A DNA stretch of 64,000 nt, from positions 63,651 through 127,650 of the forward strand of contig DBYS01000008.1 in assembly GCA_002310195.1 (NCBI GenBank). The letters are read 5' to 3'. Shown piece after piece: positions 7,954-17,430 of the stretch. The translations under genes were made by a program, and so were the position numbers. Source of the DNA: Bacteroidales bacterium UBA1180 (GTDB lineage Bacteria; Bacteroidota; Bacteroidia; Bacteroidales; Paludibacteraceae). Numbering within the stretch: position 1 is the first letter of the stretch; every line of letters begins with the position of its first letter. Under the pieces are notes generated by a model. The model worked only from the letters and a program-made list of their open reading frames with translations. It was not told the DNA's origin and did not search any database.

Positions 7954-9984
7954 ATGAGCAAGCGTATTTGTATTCTTTTTTTCATGTTCTTGACAGTTTG
8001 TCAAGCATCGTACTCTATACCCGCGGATTCTATTGCCGCCGCACGCCGCCGGTTTCGTATCGACGAAGTGCAGGTAGTGGCTGACAAAGCCGACCGGCGT
8101 GCTGATACGTACCGTCTTGTTTCCACCGTCTCACGCGAGGAGATAGCCGCATTACCCGTGACCAATGTGGCGGATATATTGCAGTACCTGCCCGGCCTGG
8201 ATATACGTCGCCGCGGAGCGAATGGCGCGCAGACTGACCTCTCGATGCGCGGCGGCACGTTCGATCAGGTGCTCGTCCTGCTCAACGGTATACCCGTCAA
8301 CGATCCGCAAACCGGACATTATTCCCTGCATCTGCCTGTGTCTGTGGGACTTATCGAACGCATCGAAGTGCTGCAGGGAGCCGCTGCTGTTACTGCAGGA
8401 ACGAATGCATTTGCGGGCGTCATCAATATTGTTTCGAGAGGCCTTCGAGACAATCCTAGACTTTACTCGGATTTGCGTCCTTGTAATGCGCAGAACGATA
8501 GTGCGTTATATGCCGATTCTTGCAGTTCGAAATTTAACGTAAATTCGACTCTTAAACTCACTGCCGGAATGAACGAATTTGTTCATCCCGAAGCAGCTGT
8601 TTCGGCGCAGTTTGGCGAGGTGCTGCTCAATGCCTCCGCGGAGTACTCGCGCACCGACGGTTATTATGCTCCCGATCCGTCGCCGAAAGAGGCGGAAGCG
8701 CTCGCCAATAACCTCAACCGCTACGCGAACATCTACTTGCAGACCCGTTGGTGCGAACTCGATGTGCAGCTTGGCGCGCAGTACAAGGATGCCGGAGCGG
8801 GACTGTTCTACGGCGGCAGTACCGATCAGTTCGATGCTACCAGAACGGCCTTTGCATCAGCACGTTACAAGCATCATTGGGGATCGTGGAGCCTGCTCGC
8901 GCAAGCCTCATACCGTGCTAATTACGATCACTACGAATGGCATCGCGGTCAAGCACCCGGCAGCAACACCCATCTCACTCAAACAGCCGCAGCGGCCATA
9001 CATGGCGGATACATTTCCTGGCTCGGTACGACCACCGTCGGACTCGACCTGCGCAACGAGAACATCCGTTCGACGAACCTGCCCGATACCAACCGCCTCA
9101 ATCTCACGTACTTCGCCCAGCAGACCTTCCACTACGACCGCTTGAGCGCCTCGCTCGGACTGAGCGGAAACTACAATACGTTCTTCGGCAATCACATGAC
9201 CGGCAGCGCGAACGTCGGCTACGAATATTTGCCCGGCAGCTCCGTCTATCTCAATGCCCAGCGCGCAGTTAGGATGCCTACGTTCACCGACCTCTATTAC
9301 GATGCCGGCAATCAGCTTGGCAACCCTGATCTCCAACCCGAAAAAGCGTGGACGTTTTCGATAGGCGGAACGTACGCCAACAGCGGTTTCCGCCTTACTG
9401 CCGACGCGTGGTACCGGCTCGGCACGAACATCATCGACTGGGTGTTCGTTCCTTCCGACACACGCCGACCGTATCACGCTATGAATCAGCAGCGTATCAA
9501 CTCCGCCGGCACTGAGTTAACAGCCCTCTATCAACCGTCAGCCGATAGCCGTCAACCGGCAGCTCTCAGCCAGTGGTTGCGGTTAGTCAAACTCTCTTAT
9601 GCTTACACCTGGCTTGACCTTGACTTGCATGAGTCGCAGTCAAGGTATCTGGATTACCTGAGTCATAAGTTCGTGTTTGGTCTGGAACATGGGATCTGGG
9701 TGTCGCGTGACCCGCAGAAGATAGGAGTGATTGCAGCCTCGTGGACGCTGCGTTGGCAGAAGCGTGAAGGCGATTACACGGCCGCCGAGCCCGCTGCTGA
9801 CGGCACGCCGGTGGTCATGCCCTATCAACCCGTATTGTTGCTTGACGGCGCCCTATATTGGCAGAACGCCCGAGTCAAATTCTCTGCCGAGTGCACAAAC
9901 ATCACCAACCGCCATTATTACGACTACGGTTCGCTGCTCATGCCCGGTGCTTGGGGCACACTGTCTTTGGAGGTGAAATTTTAG
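7954..9984 (+). CDS. TonB-dependent outer membrane receptor
   Basis: Outer-membrane active transporter of 676 residues. A signal peptide (about 1-21, ending CQASYS) is followed by a TonB-box-like stretch FRIDEVQVV, a plug domain with VADILQYLPGLDIRRRGAN and the hallmark RIEVLQGAAAVTAGTNAFAGVINI (about 130-153), then a barrel ending with an aromatic-rich beta strand and terminal phenylalanine. There is no N-terminal CarboxypepD_reg domain and no SusD partner, so it is a classical BtuB/FepA-type receptor rather than SusC. Size and plug resemble BtuB-like receptors, but no riboswitch or cobalamin gene is nearby; the substrate is unknown. A stretch with repeated Pro-Ser/Ala-Asp-Ser-Arg-Gln lies near residue 530. 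Confidence 0.92.
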   Translation: MSKRICILFFMFLTVCQASYSIPADSIAAARRRFRIDEVQVVADKADRRADTYRLVSTVSREEIAALPVTNVADILQYLPGLDIRRRGANGAQTDLSMRGGTFDQVLVLLNGIPVNDPQTGHYSLHLPVSVGLIERIEVLQGAAAVTAGTNAFAGVINIVSRGLRDNPRLYSDLRPCNAQNDSALYADSCSSKFNVNSTLKLTAGMNEFVHPEAAVSAQFGEVLLNASAEYSRTDGYYAPDPSPKEAEALANNLNRYANIYLQTRWCELDVQLGAQYKDAGAGLFYGGSTDQFDATRTAFASARYKHHWGSWSLLAQASYRANYDHYEWHRGQAPGSNTHLTQTAAAAIHGGYISWLGTTTVGLDLRNENIRSTNLPDTNRLNLTYFAQQTFHYDRLSASLGLSGNYNTFFGNHMTGSANVGYEYLPGSSVYLNAQRAVRMPTFTDLYYDAGNQLGNPDLQPEKAWTFSIGGTYANSGFRLTADAWYRLGTNIIDWVFVPSDTRRPYHAMNQQRINSAGTELTALYQPSADSRQPAALSQWLRLVKLSYAYTWLDLDLHESQSRYLDYLSHKFVFGLEHGIWVSRDPQKIGVIAASWTLRWQKREGDYTAAEPAADGTPVVMPYQPVLLLDGALYWQNARVKFSAECTNITNRHYYDYGSLLMPGAWGTLSLEVKF

Positions 9985-10739
9985 TCCTTCCGGGCGTAGT
10001 ACACCGTTGTTATTCCGAAAGTTAAAGGTTTGATTTGTATGTCCGCGAAGCCCGCCGCACGCAGGTGCCCGGCGAAGGCTTCGCCGTAGGGGAAGTTCTT
10101 GACTGAACGGTTGAGATAATTGTATGCGCTACGATCGCGACTAAACAGATTGCCGACGAACGGCAGGATATGCGTGAAGTATAGGTCATACCCCCAACGA
10201 ATCAGCGGATTGGTAGGGTAGGAGAACTCCAGAATCATCAGCTCGCCGCCCGGCCGCAGCACGCGGTACATCTCACTGAGCCCCTCGTCCATATTCGCGA
10301 AGTTCCGCACGCCGTAGGCGCAAGTCACAGCCTCAAAACTCTCGTCCGCATACGGCATCTGTTGCGCACTGCCGTAGTCGAACGTTACCTTGGATTGGTA
10401 GCCAAGCTTGGCTACCTTTTCTTGTCCTATCGCCATCATATTCCGGCTCAGATCGATGCCCGTCACATGCTCCGCCTTGCCTTGGCGCAGCAGTTCGATG
10501 GTCAAATCAGCCGTGCCGATAGCTACATCAAGCAGCTGCCCGCATGGCCGGATGGGCTGGATAGCCTTGCGCCGCCAGCGCTTGTCGATGTTCAGCGATA
10601 GCACATGGTTCAACCCGTCGTACGTCCCGGCAATCCGGTCGAACAGCTGCCCGATATGCTGCTTCTCTTCGCTGATATGTTGTTTCCCTTCAACGACATG
10701 CCGGCTTTTCTGACTTGTATGTTGCCTCTTGTTATTCAT
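9981..10739 (-). CDS. ubiE: Demethylmenaquinone methyltransferase UbiE/MenG
   Basis: SAM-dependent C-methyltransferase that makes the last step of menaquinone synthesis. The family features are FDRIAGTYDGLNHVLSLNIDKRWRR, the SAM motif LDVAIGTADLTIELL, GIDLSRNMM and YGVRNFANMDEGLSEMYRVLRPGG (each given here in parts of the same continuous region). The annotated start at 10739 gives 252 residues. A longer reading to 10778 would begin upstream of the promoter at 10748-10779. The N-terminal 30 residues are polar and His/Lys/Gln-rich (KQHISEEKQHIGQ), which is an extension over typical MenG. Its stop codon overlaps that of the convergent receptor gene. Confidence 0.95.
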   Translation of the reverse strand: MNNKRQHTSQKSRHVVEGKQHISEEKQHIGQLFDRIAGTYDGLNHVLSLNIDKRWRRKAIQPIRPCGQLLDVAIGTADLTIELLRQGKAEHVTGIDLSRNMMAIGQEKVAKLGYQSKVTFDYGSAQQMPYADESFEAVTCAYGVRNFANMDEGLSEMYRVLRPGGELMILEFSYPTNPLIRWGYDLYFTHILPFVGNLFSRDRSAYNYLNRSVKNFPYGEAFAGHLRAAGFADIQIKPLTFGITTVYYARKD

Positions 10740-10747
10740 AGAGACTG

Positions 10748-10779
10748 CAAAGATACGAAAAAAAACACACATTTGCAAA
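10748..10779 (-). promoter_or_regulatory. Promoter of ubiE
   Basis: Minus strand TTTG (10779-10776), 20 bp spacer, TATCTTTG (10755-10748), 8 nt before the start codon at 10739. The very short leader decides between the two possible starts. Confidence 0.75.
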
Positions 10780-10793
10780 TAATACGTCTAAAA

Positions 10794-10825
10794 TTTGCAT
10801 ATTTCAAAAAAAATGCGTAATTTTG
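10794..10825 (+). promoter_or_regulatory. Promoter of the 10845 T9SS cargo gene
   Basis: TTTG at 10794-10797, 20 bp spacer, TAATTTTG at 10818-10825. Divergent from the ubiE promoter, with 14 bp between the two -33 boxes. Confidence 0.75.
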
Positions 10826-10844
10826 CAGCGCATTTGTCAGCAAC

Positions 10845-11690
10845 ATGCAATATACTTGCCCCAATAATAACTCGTTAGTGCGTGTGCGCCGCAGCGCTTA
10901 CGTAGCCATTATGCTATGCTTGTTCGTGTCGCCGGTTCAAGTTTTTGCCGGCGTGGCGGATGAGACGTGTGTGCCGGATTCTATCCGTCCGGATATACGT
11001 GTTCGCATGGCCGGTGACGAGCCGAACTCAGGAGCTATATTTATCTCCGGCAGTGGTTTTGACTACTACACTGTGGATGGTGGCTATCCGCAGACGGCCG
11101 ACTCCATCACCGGACTGAACGGCGGTACGTTTGTGCTGGAGTTCTTCGACGGGCTCGGCTGTTCGGTGCAGCGTGAGGTGAGCGTAACCGTTTGCGTGCC
11201 CGGATGGCTGTATCAGCGATGGGACGATGTGCTCTCGCTGAAGAACTTCGGTGTGCTGAACGTGGATTCCATTACACATGTCTTCCGGAACTTCCAGTGG
11301 TATAAGAACGATGAGCCTATCCAGGGTGCGACGCTGTCGTACTTGTATGTTAATGGCGGATTGGAGCCGGATGCATCTTATCATCTGGAAATGACACGTA
11401 CGCATAGCGGCGAGCGAATAGTGACTTGTCCTGTTCGTCCGCTGATAGATGAGGACAGGGTGTTCGTATATGTTTACCCGTCGCCTGTCCGTTCAGGAGA
11501 GATTCTAACTATTCGAGTAAGTGCTGTGGCTACTGCGACGATCCTGAACACCTATGGTACCGTGGTATATTCGCTTGACTTGCAGGAGGGGCTGAACTAC
11601 GTGACAATGAATGTGCCGTCCGGAGTGTATGTCGTAAGGACGTCGATAGAAGGCGAAACGCATATCAATCATATAGCAGTGGTGGATTAG
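10845..11690 (+). CDS. Small T9SS cargo protein with RWDDVL module
   Basis: Exported protein of 281 residues without a recognised enzymatic domain. A signal peptide of about 35 residues ends near PVQVFAG. Residues about 122-172 carry the RWDDVL...FQWYKNDEPIQGAT module also found in two larger proteins downstream. From about 205 to the end is a type A T9SS sorting domain: YVYPSPVRSGEILTI, a short ILNTYGTVVYS strand, then NVPSGVYVVRT and a final basic-poor strand. The protein is probably surface-anchored or released by T9SS. It lies 13 nt before the OmpA-type gene, so they are likely one unit. No function is assigned. Confidence 0.82.
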   Translation: MQYTCPNNNSLVRVRRSAYVAIMLCLFVSPVQVFAGVADETCVPDSIRPDIRVRMAGDEPNSGAIFISGSGFDYYTVDGGYPQTADSITGLNGGTFVLEFFDGLGCSVQREVSVTVCVPGWLYQRWDDVLSLKNFGVLNVDSITHVFRNFQWYKNDEPIQGATLSYLYVNGGLEPDASYHLEMTRTHSGERIVTCPVRPLIDEDRVFVYVYPSPVRSGEILTIRVSAVATATILNTYGTVVYSLDLQEGLNYVTMNVPSGVYVVRTSIEGETHINHIAVVD

Positions 11691-11703
11691 GGGTAGTAAT
11701 GTT

Positions 11704-13257
11704 ATGAAGCGGAATATCTGCTATATTATTCTTTTCGTCTGTCTGTGCGCAAGTCTTCCGGCCGCATCAAAGACTTCAGGCAGGACAGCTCACAGTCTCC
11801 ATCACATATCATTCTGGGGTGGCGGCGGTTATAGTAGTATGCTCAATGCTTATCAGGACAGCAGAGCCGTCGGCGGTGGTGGCGGATTAATCGGTTTGGG
11901 CTATGAGTACCGCTACGAACATTTTATCTTCGATGTGGGAGCAGAGTACAGAATGTTTTCATCGCTTGACAAGATTCATTTTCCCGAAACTTTTGATGTA
12001 GCAGTAAATGCTGACGGTTTGAACCTGACGAAGCATTACATGTTTGCAGAGCCGATGCGTGAGAATCATGTTATTGGTCAGGCGATGGTGCCCTTGATGG
12101 TTGGTGGCAGGTGGGACAGATGGTACTTCCTCGTCGGCGCGAAGGCCGGATATACGGTTCTCAGCACTTACAAGCAGAGAGGTTGTTACTCAATCACCCT
12201 TACCGATCAGGATGCCTACGATCCTAATTGGGCGGACATGCCTGTGCATGGTGCATTGACCGATGTGCAATACAATGCCAAAGGCAATATCCCTTACGGT
12301 TTAGATGTGACAGCCAGTGCCGAAGTAGGTATGAACATCAACGCGATGCTTAGCAGAGGATGGAACACGCTGAACGAGGGACGTCTGCACCCGTTGCATA
12401 TGCGTGTGGCCTTGTTTGCCGATTATGGCGTGCTGAATCTCAGCCAGGCACCTCAAGGACCGGTGGTTTCGGTTGATGAATACGCCGTGTACTCCCGTTC
12501 GCTCCATATCTCCAATCGAGTAACAGGCAGATTGAACAGTCTGCTGGCAGGTGTGAAGTTTACAGTCTTGCTGCAGATGAACAAACCTCGTTCGGTAGTT
12601 CCCAAACCTGCATTGGTCCTTTACATCAGGGATGAGCAGACTGATCGAGGTGTTCCGTCGGCAACGGTGGCTCTGACCCAGACCGATACACCCAAGCCGC
12701 GTACCGTAAGACGAGTAACGAATCAGAAAGGTGTGATGTCCACTAAGATTGCTGCCGGCTCGTATGACTTGCATCTATCCCATCCGGATTATTTTCCGGC
12801 GGATCATTCATGTGAGCATGGCGAACAAGGGGATACTCTGTCGTTTAGTCTGACCCACCGGCCGATAGTCCTGCCGTTGCCCCAGGACACACTTGCCGAC
12901 ACAATAGAAGTTGTGGAGAGGCGAGTCAACGTATTGCAACGATTGTTCTTTGCGCCTAACCGGACGACCATTCTTCCGGAGTCAGAGCAGTCGTTGCAGG
13001 AGTTGCATTCGCTGTTGGATGACAACCCCGACATGCGTATCCGTATCATCGGTCATACCGATAGTATGGGACCGGATGAGGTCAATCAGCGTTTGTCGGA
13101 AGGTCGGGCTAACAGTGTGCGCGATGATTTGATCCGCCGTGGTATAAGTGCTGACCGTATTGAAGCAGACGGAAAGGGCGAACACGAACCTATCGCCCCG
13201 AATGATACCGAAGAGGGGCGGGCACAGAACCGACGGGTCGAATTTGTCGTTCTGTAG
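11704..13257 (+). CDS. Outer-membrane barrel protein with C-terminal OmpA domain
   Basis: Three-part outer-membrane protein of 517 residues. A signal peptide (about 1-22) is followed by a Gly- and aromatic-rich region to about 280 that reads as an outer-membrane barrel, then a CarboxypepD_reg-like beta-sandwich at about 295-375 (VLYIRDEQTDRGVPSATV). The OmpA/MotB domain at about 409-517 holds FFAPNRTTILPES, the GHTDSMGPDEVNQRLSEGRA segment and NRRVEF, the residues that bind diaminopimelate in peptidoglycan. It should link the outer membrane to the wall. A paralogue is found at 31649-33256 and a barrel-only relative at 13415-14296. Confidence 0.88.
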   Translation: MKRNICYIILFVCLCASLPAASKTSGRTAHSLHHISFWGGGGYSSMLNAYQDSRAVGGGGGLIGLGYEYRYEHFIFDVGAEYRMFSSLDKIHFPETFDVAVNADGLNLTKHYMFAEPMRENHVIGQAMVPLMVGGRWDRWYFLVGAKAGYTVLSTYKQRGCYSITLTDQDAYDPNWADMPVHGALTDVQYNAKGNIPYGLDVTASAEVGMNINAMLSRGWNTLNEGRLHPLHMRVALFADYGVLNLSQAPQGPVVSVDEYAVYSRSLHISNRVTGRLNSLLAGVKFTVLLQMNKPRSVVPKPALVLYIRDEQTDRGVPSATVALTQTDTPKPRTVRRVTNQKGVMSTKIAAGSYDLHLSHPDYFPADHSCEHGEQGDTLSFSLTHRPIVLPLPQDTLADTIEVVERRVNVLQRLFFAPNRTTILPESEQSLQELHSLLDDNPDMRIRIIGHTDSMGPDEVNQRLSEGRANSVRDDLIRRGISADRIEADGKGEHEPIAPNDTEEGRAQNRRVEFVVL

Positions 13258-13273
13258 TGCGCATACGTGCGCA
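13258..13273. terminator. Possible short hairpin after the OmpA-type gene
   Basis: TGCGCA-TACG-TGCGCA directly after the stop codon: 6 bp GC-rich stem, 4 nt loop, no T tract. It may end or attenuate transcription before the promoter at 13331-13362. Confidence 0.4.
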
Positions 13274-13330
13274 ATTATGCAAACTTAGTACTACAAAATA
13301 CATAAATTAGCGCTCTTTTTGCGGCGAAGT

Positions 13331-13362
13331 GTTGCAAATTTGTGAAAATTTATGTAATTTTG
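13331..13362 (+). promoter_or_regulatory. Promoter of the 13415 gene cluster
   Basis: TAATTTTG at 13355-13362 with GTTG (one mismatch to TTTG) at 13331-13334, spacer 20 bp. The leader to the ATG at 13415 is about 45 nt. It could drive the whole series from 13415 to 34188. Confidence 0.6.
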
Positions 13363-13414
13363 CGCCGGTTTTTTCGTCTTCTTTTGAACCTAAAAACCTT
13401 AATTACTCTGTGTA

Positions 13415-14296
13415 ATGAAACAATTTCGCACACATAACAGTCTTGTTACAGGCATATTGCTGCTTGTTTCTGTGTGTGCGTTTCCGTTCGATCACTACTT
13501 GCGCCTTTCTGCGGATTTTTCGTACGCGCGTGACATGTCAGGCGTACGCGGCGATGCTACCGGCAATTATCTGCCGGATGAGAATATCGGGCTTCGCGAA
13601 GCGCAGACTATCATCGGCAGCGGTCAACCGGAAGCCGGCGTTTCCGGTAACGGTTTTGCGCCCGGATTAGGTGTCGGTTACCGCATGATGCGTAGCCACT
13701 TCCTGTTGGATGTAGGTTTAGGAGTCGAGTACAGGCAGACATACGCTCATCCCGGTGACTTGACGAATGTGTATCAGAGAGGTGTGGATGAAGAGGGATT
13801 GACGTATATGGGGCATCACCAGTGGACTGCACGCCGTTGTGCGTTGCGTCATGCGGGAATAAACATTCCCGTGATGCTTGGTGGCGAATGGGGGGCAGTA
13901 TATTTCCTTGCAGGTGTCAAAGCTTCAGTTGATGTATGGGGTACAAGTACGGAGAACGGTCTGTACTCATTGGAGGGTATTTACGACCGTTATATGGATC
14001 CGTTCAACGGTATGGATAATCACGGGTTTGTGACCGACGAACCTTACAGATGCGATCCTGTGGCGCAACCGGCAGCGTTCAACCTGCGTGCCTGCGCCGA
14101 GGTAGGCTATTGTGTATATGGCGCTAATCAAGGCAGTTATCGCAGAAAAGAGACGATCAAGTTGTACGTCAGTGCATTCGGCGAGTACAGCGTGCTTGGT
14201 AATGAAGGTGCTTATCTGCCGCTGTTGGTAGGCGCACGCGTAACGATGCTTATGCCGCTGCCGAAGAAGCGGGTATGTACATGTTCGAGATTCTGA
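13415..14296 (+). CDS. Outer-membrane beta-barrel protein, relative of the OmpA-type proteins
   Basis: Exported protein of 293 residues. After a signal peptide (about 1-24) it has alternating hydrophobic strands and Gly/aromatic residues. Segments such as GVGYRMMRSHFLLDVGLGVEY, VMLGGEWGAVYFLAGVKASV and RACAEVGY line up with the N-terminal barrels of the 11704 and 31649 proteins. The OmpA domain is absent. It ends CTCSRF, without the usual terminal barrel phenylalanine context. Its TGA overlaps the ATG of the next gene by one base (TGATG), indicating translational coupling to the 1043-residue protein. The function is unknown; a dedicated partner or anchor for the downstream exported protein is possible but unproven. 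Confidence 0.72.
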   Translation: MKQFRTHNSLVTGILLLVSVCAFPFDHYLRLSADFSYARDMSGVRGDATGNYLPDENIGLREAQTIIGSGQPEAGVSGNGFAPGLGVGYRMMRSHFLLDVGLGVEYRQTYAHPGDLTNVYQRGVDEEGLTYMGHHQWTARRCALRHAGINIPVMLGGEWGAVYFLAGVKASVDVWGTSTENGLYSLEGIYDRYMDPFNGMDNHGFVTDEPYRCDPVAQPAAFNLRACAEVGYCVYGANQGSYRRKETIKLYVSAFGEYSVLGNEGAYLPLLVGARVTMLMPLPKKRVCTCSRF

Positions 14297-17200
14297 TGAA
14301 CAGACGGTTATACATAGTATGGCTCTTGGCTTTTAGCTTTATGCTTTTGGCCGTCAAGGTGCAGGGCGCAGCTATCACAATGGCTGACCTGCCTTACTTG
14401 TGTGACTTCGAGAACGAAGAGGAGAACCAGAACTGGGAGCTCAATCCGTCGGTAAATACTATCACGACGGAGAACCGTTGGGTTATAGGCGATGCAGTGG
14501 CCTACACAGGCGAGAAGTCAATGTATGTGTCACAGGATGGTGGAGAAACCAATACGTACGCAGCGACTAACAACGTGCTGCTTGCCTACCGCGACATTAC
14601 GCTTGCTGCCGGCGACTATGATGTGGCATATGATTGGCAAGGTTTAGGCAACAAGACCAAGGGCTATGTCAAAGTAGTATTTGCCAACCGTCCGAATAGC
14701 GGCCTGAAGTGTATAGGCAATAGCGCTGAGCCCACATGGGTAGGCACCTCGGTACAACTGATGGGCGACAATACCAGTCTGGTGGACGGCGATGCATGGC
14801 GGCATGTACAGGCACGGGTCAGCATACCCGTATCGCAGGCTAACAAGACAACAACCCGTCTGCTGTTTGTATGGGTGAACACCGATGTGACGGTCAAAGA
14901 CAGCATAACATCTATCGCGATCGACAACTTCCAATTGGCAAAAGCATCTCCGACCGGTTATCCGAGCAATATACACGTCAGCACCAACCTTGGCACGTCA
15001 GTAATCACATGGGACGGCGAGGCCGAAGATTATGAAGTGATGTACCGCAAGAAAACCGATAATGCATTCACTTCACTGCCGGTGAGTGGTAATACTGTCA
15101 CATTGCAAAACGTTGACTATGGAGCGTATGAATTCTGGATATGCTGTGTTAATGGTGAAGACAAGTCGGTATATACGGTGTTCCCGACGGTGTATATCTA
15201 TGAGACCGATTGCTTCGATGCGCTGAATATGTACAATGCCGAGTTCGAGTATGGAACTTGGGGACGCACCGGTAGAACCGTCAAGGGATTTGACCGTGTG
15301 GATTACGGTCCTGAGGATATCCGCAGTCGGCACACCACGCACTTCGATCTGACGGAGGTGGACCCGCGTACGGTGATGACCTATGGCCGGGATACTATAG
15401 CTTGCTTGAAAACTGTGCCGCGCGGCGAGTTCGGTTCGGTACGTCTGGGCAACTGGAACACCGGTAGTGAGTACGAGTCTATCACGTTCCACTACACTGT
15501 GGAGTCCAGTTCGATGGCGGTGTTGCTGATCCACTATGCTATGGTATTGGAGAACCCTGACCACACGGCTGTTGATCAGCCGCGATTCACGCTCGATGTG
15601 TTTAACGAGGAAGGAGTGTCCATTGATACGAAGTGTGCAAGTGTGGATTTCCATGCTCCGACAAGTCAGGAGTGGGAGGATCCCGAGGTACGCAGTATAT
15701 GGCATCAGTTGACATACGTTGACCCGAAAGGCGGCAACAGCCATCTGGTTGACTGGCAAGACTGGAAGACGATTGGTATCAGCATGGAGGACTATGTAGG
15801 GCAAACGCTGACGATCACTCTCACTGCATACGACTGCGATCAAGGCGGACACTTCGGCTATGCATATTTCATGCTCAACTGCTCGCGTTCCGATGTGGAC
15901 GGCCTGCCGTGGGGCGACGGCTCGACCACACGTATGTTCACAGCTCCGGCGGGATTTGACTACGCATGGTTCAACCGTACAGACACGGAGTTGCGCGATA
16001 CGATTAACAACACGAATCCCGCTGTGTATCCGCATATCACGGATGGCGGACGGTATTTCTATGTTGACGAGGGCGATACATGTACCTACCTGTGCCATGT
16101 AACTTACCCGACCAACAAAGAGTGCGGTTACTGGTTCGATGCCAGTGCCAAGCCGCATAACCCGAAGGCGGAGTTGGAACTGAAGTGGACACCTGACAGT
16201 TGCCGGAACGGTTACACATGGTGGAATCGCTGTCATGTGATGCTCACCAATCAAGAGACCGGTGAGATCGAACATCGCTACGACAAACATCTGGAGTCGT
16301 GCTATCTGCTGCTTGACAATGGTACGGATCAGCCAATCAAGTACGTGGACGAAGGAACGTTTGTGCCGATGCCCGACGAGGGCGGTATGGTGCGAATGGG
16401 AGTATGGACGGGCATCTATGTACGCGATGAATTGTATGCTGACACGGCATGGTTCGAACTGGAGATACCTGCTATTGGTCCGCTGGAGACGCATCTGTAC
16501 GATACGATATGCCGTGGCGATGCAGTATTCTTCCCCGAAGGGTCACGCGACAAGTACATGGATAGTGGTCACTACTACGACAGCCTCACCTCAGCCGTCA
16601 CAGGCTGCGATAGTACGGTGATCCTGCACCTGTGGGTACATGAGCCGATACTCGCTGATGTCTATGACACGATATGTGAGGGATATACGTATGACTTCAA
16701 TGGTCAGACGCTATCTGCCGCAGGCAAACGTACGGCACTGACGCAGAGCCTCGTTACAGGTTGCGACAGCGTGGTGACATTGTATCTGACCGTAGCACCA
16801 CGTCCGAAGCACACAATAGTGCGTGACATTATCTGTGCCGACGAGCCACTTCAGATTCTGTCGGACATCAGTGCATATATCGATAGTATTTGGGTAGTAG
16901 TGGATCGTGCGGACGGCGTGCATCCGGCACTGCGTGACGGCGATGAGTCGCAGGTGTATTTCGACAATGTGCTGGCCGGTATCCGCACGGCAATCATCTA
17001 TAGTCGTATGCCGTGGTGCGACGAGTATTATGAGGACAAGGTCATCTTCAACGTCAGTCTGCCGAGTAGTATTGTCGAGGCTCGTTTCGATGATGTGTTG
17101 GCATTCCTCTCGCCGGATTACAACGGAGGTTACGTGTTTGACTCCTATCAGTGGTATGTCAACGGTCAGCCTGTAGAGGGTGCAACGGGTTCATGGTACT

Positions 17201-17427
17201 ATAATCCCGCGCTGGATAAGGATGCGGAGATTACAGTCAGTGCCACACTCCCTGACGGTACGGTAGCGTGGGTTTGTCCGTTCACCTTCAATAATGCTGC
17301 TCGTCCGAATGCAGTTGAGGATGTGATTGCCGACAAGCCGCAGGCACTGAAGATCCTGCGTGACGGCCAACTGCTCATTCAGCACAATGGATTCGAGTAC
17401 GATGCGCTCGGCAGAAAACTAAAGTAA
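14296..17427 (+). CDS. Large modular exported protein A
   Basis: Exported protein of 1043 residues. I chose the ATG at 14296 (MNRRLYIVWLL), which overlaps the previous stop and gives a clean signal peptide ending KVQGA; the 14275 ATG adds seven residues inside the upstream gene. Order of modules: a jelly-roll-like domain starting LPYLCDFENEEENQNWEL; a fibronectin-III-like segment with TSVITWDGEAEDYEV; a second large beta domain; two GCDS repeats (about 734-782 and 790-834, each YDTIC-(R/E)G ... GCDS-VxLxLxV); an RFDDVL...YQWYVNGQPVEGAT module (about 929-975); and a tail ILRDGQLLIQHNGFEYDALG. It has no enzyme motif. The next gene encodes a paralogue. Confidence 0.8.
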   Translation: MNRRLYIVWLLAFSFMLLAVKVQGAAITMADLPYLCDFENEEENQNWELNPSVNTITTENRWVIGDAVAYTGEKSMYVSQDGGETNTYAATNNVLLAYRDITLAAGDYDVAYDWQGLGNKTKGYVKVVFANRPNSGLKCIGNSAEPTWVGTSVQLMGDNTSLVDGDAWRHVQARVSIPVSQANKTTTRLLFVWVNTDVTVKDSITSIAIDNFQLAKASPTGYPSNIHVSTNLGTSVITWDGEAEDYEVMYRKKTDNAFTSLPVSGNTVTLQNVDYGAYEFWICCVNGEDKSVYTVFPTVYIYETDCFDALNMYNAEFEYGTWGRTGRTVKGFDRVDYGPEDIRSRHTTHFDLTEVDPRTVMTYGRDTIACLKTVPRGEFGSVRLGNWNTGSEYESITFHYTVESSSMAVLLIHYAMVLENPDHTAVDQPRFTLDVFNEEGVSIDTKCASVDFHAPTSQEWEDPEVRSIWHQLTYVDPKGGNSHLVDWQDWKTIGISMEDYVGQTLTITLTAYDCDQGGHFGYAYFMLNCSRSDVDGLPWGDGSTTRMFTAPAGFDYAWFNRTDTELRDTINNTNPAVYPHITDGGRYFYVDEGDTCTYLCHVTYPTNKECGYWFDASAKPHNPKAELELKWTPDSCRNGYTWWNRCHVMLTNQETGEIEHRYDKHLESCYLLLDNGTDQPIKYVDEGTFVPMPDEGGMVRMGVWTGIYVRDELYADTAWFELEIPAIGPLETHLYDTICRGDAVFFPEGSRDKYMDSGHYYDSLTSAVTGCDSTVILHLWVHEPILADVYDTICEGYTYDFNGQTLSAAGKRTALTQSLVTGCDSVVTLYLTVAPRPKHTIVRDIICADEPLQILSDISAYIDSIWVVVDRADGVHPALRDGDESQVYFDNVLAGIRTAIIYSRMPWCDEYYEDKVIFNVSLPSSIVEARFDDVLAFLSPDYNGGYVFDSYQWYVNGQPVEGATGSWYYNPALDKDAEITVSATLPDGTVAWVCPFTFNNAARPNAVEDVIADKPQALKILRDGQLLIQHNGFEYDALGRKLK

Positions 17428-17430
17428 ATA

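Noticed and set aside
7810..8004. 65-residue N-terminal extension of the kinase-RapZ protein
   Set aside because: It would cover the divergent promoter boxes and is encoded by very AT-rich DNA; the start at 7809 fits the transcription start.
9981..9984. Overlapping stop codons of the receptor and ubiE as a sign of misannotation
   Set aside because: Both genes keep full family-length C-termini; this is simply tight convergent packing.
15073..16494. 473-codon open frame on the minus strand
   Set aside because: It lies fully antisense to the 14296 gene, which has signal peptide, repeats and paralogue; the antisense frame shows no domain and follows from codon bias.
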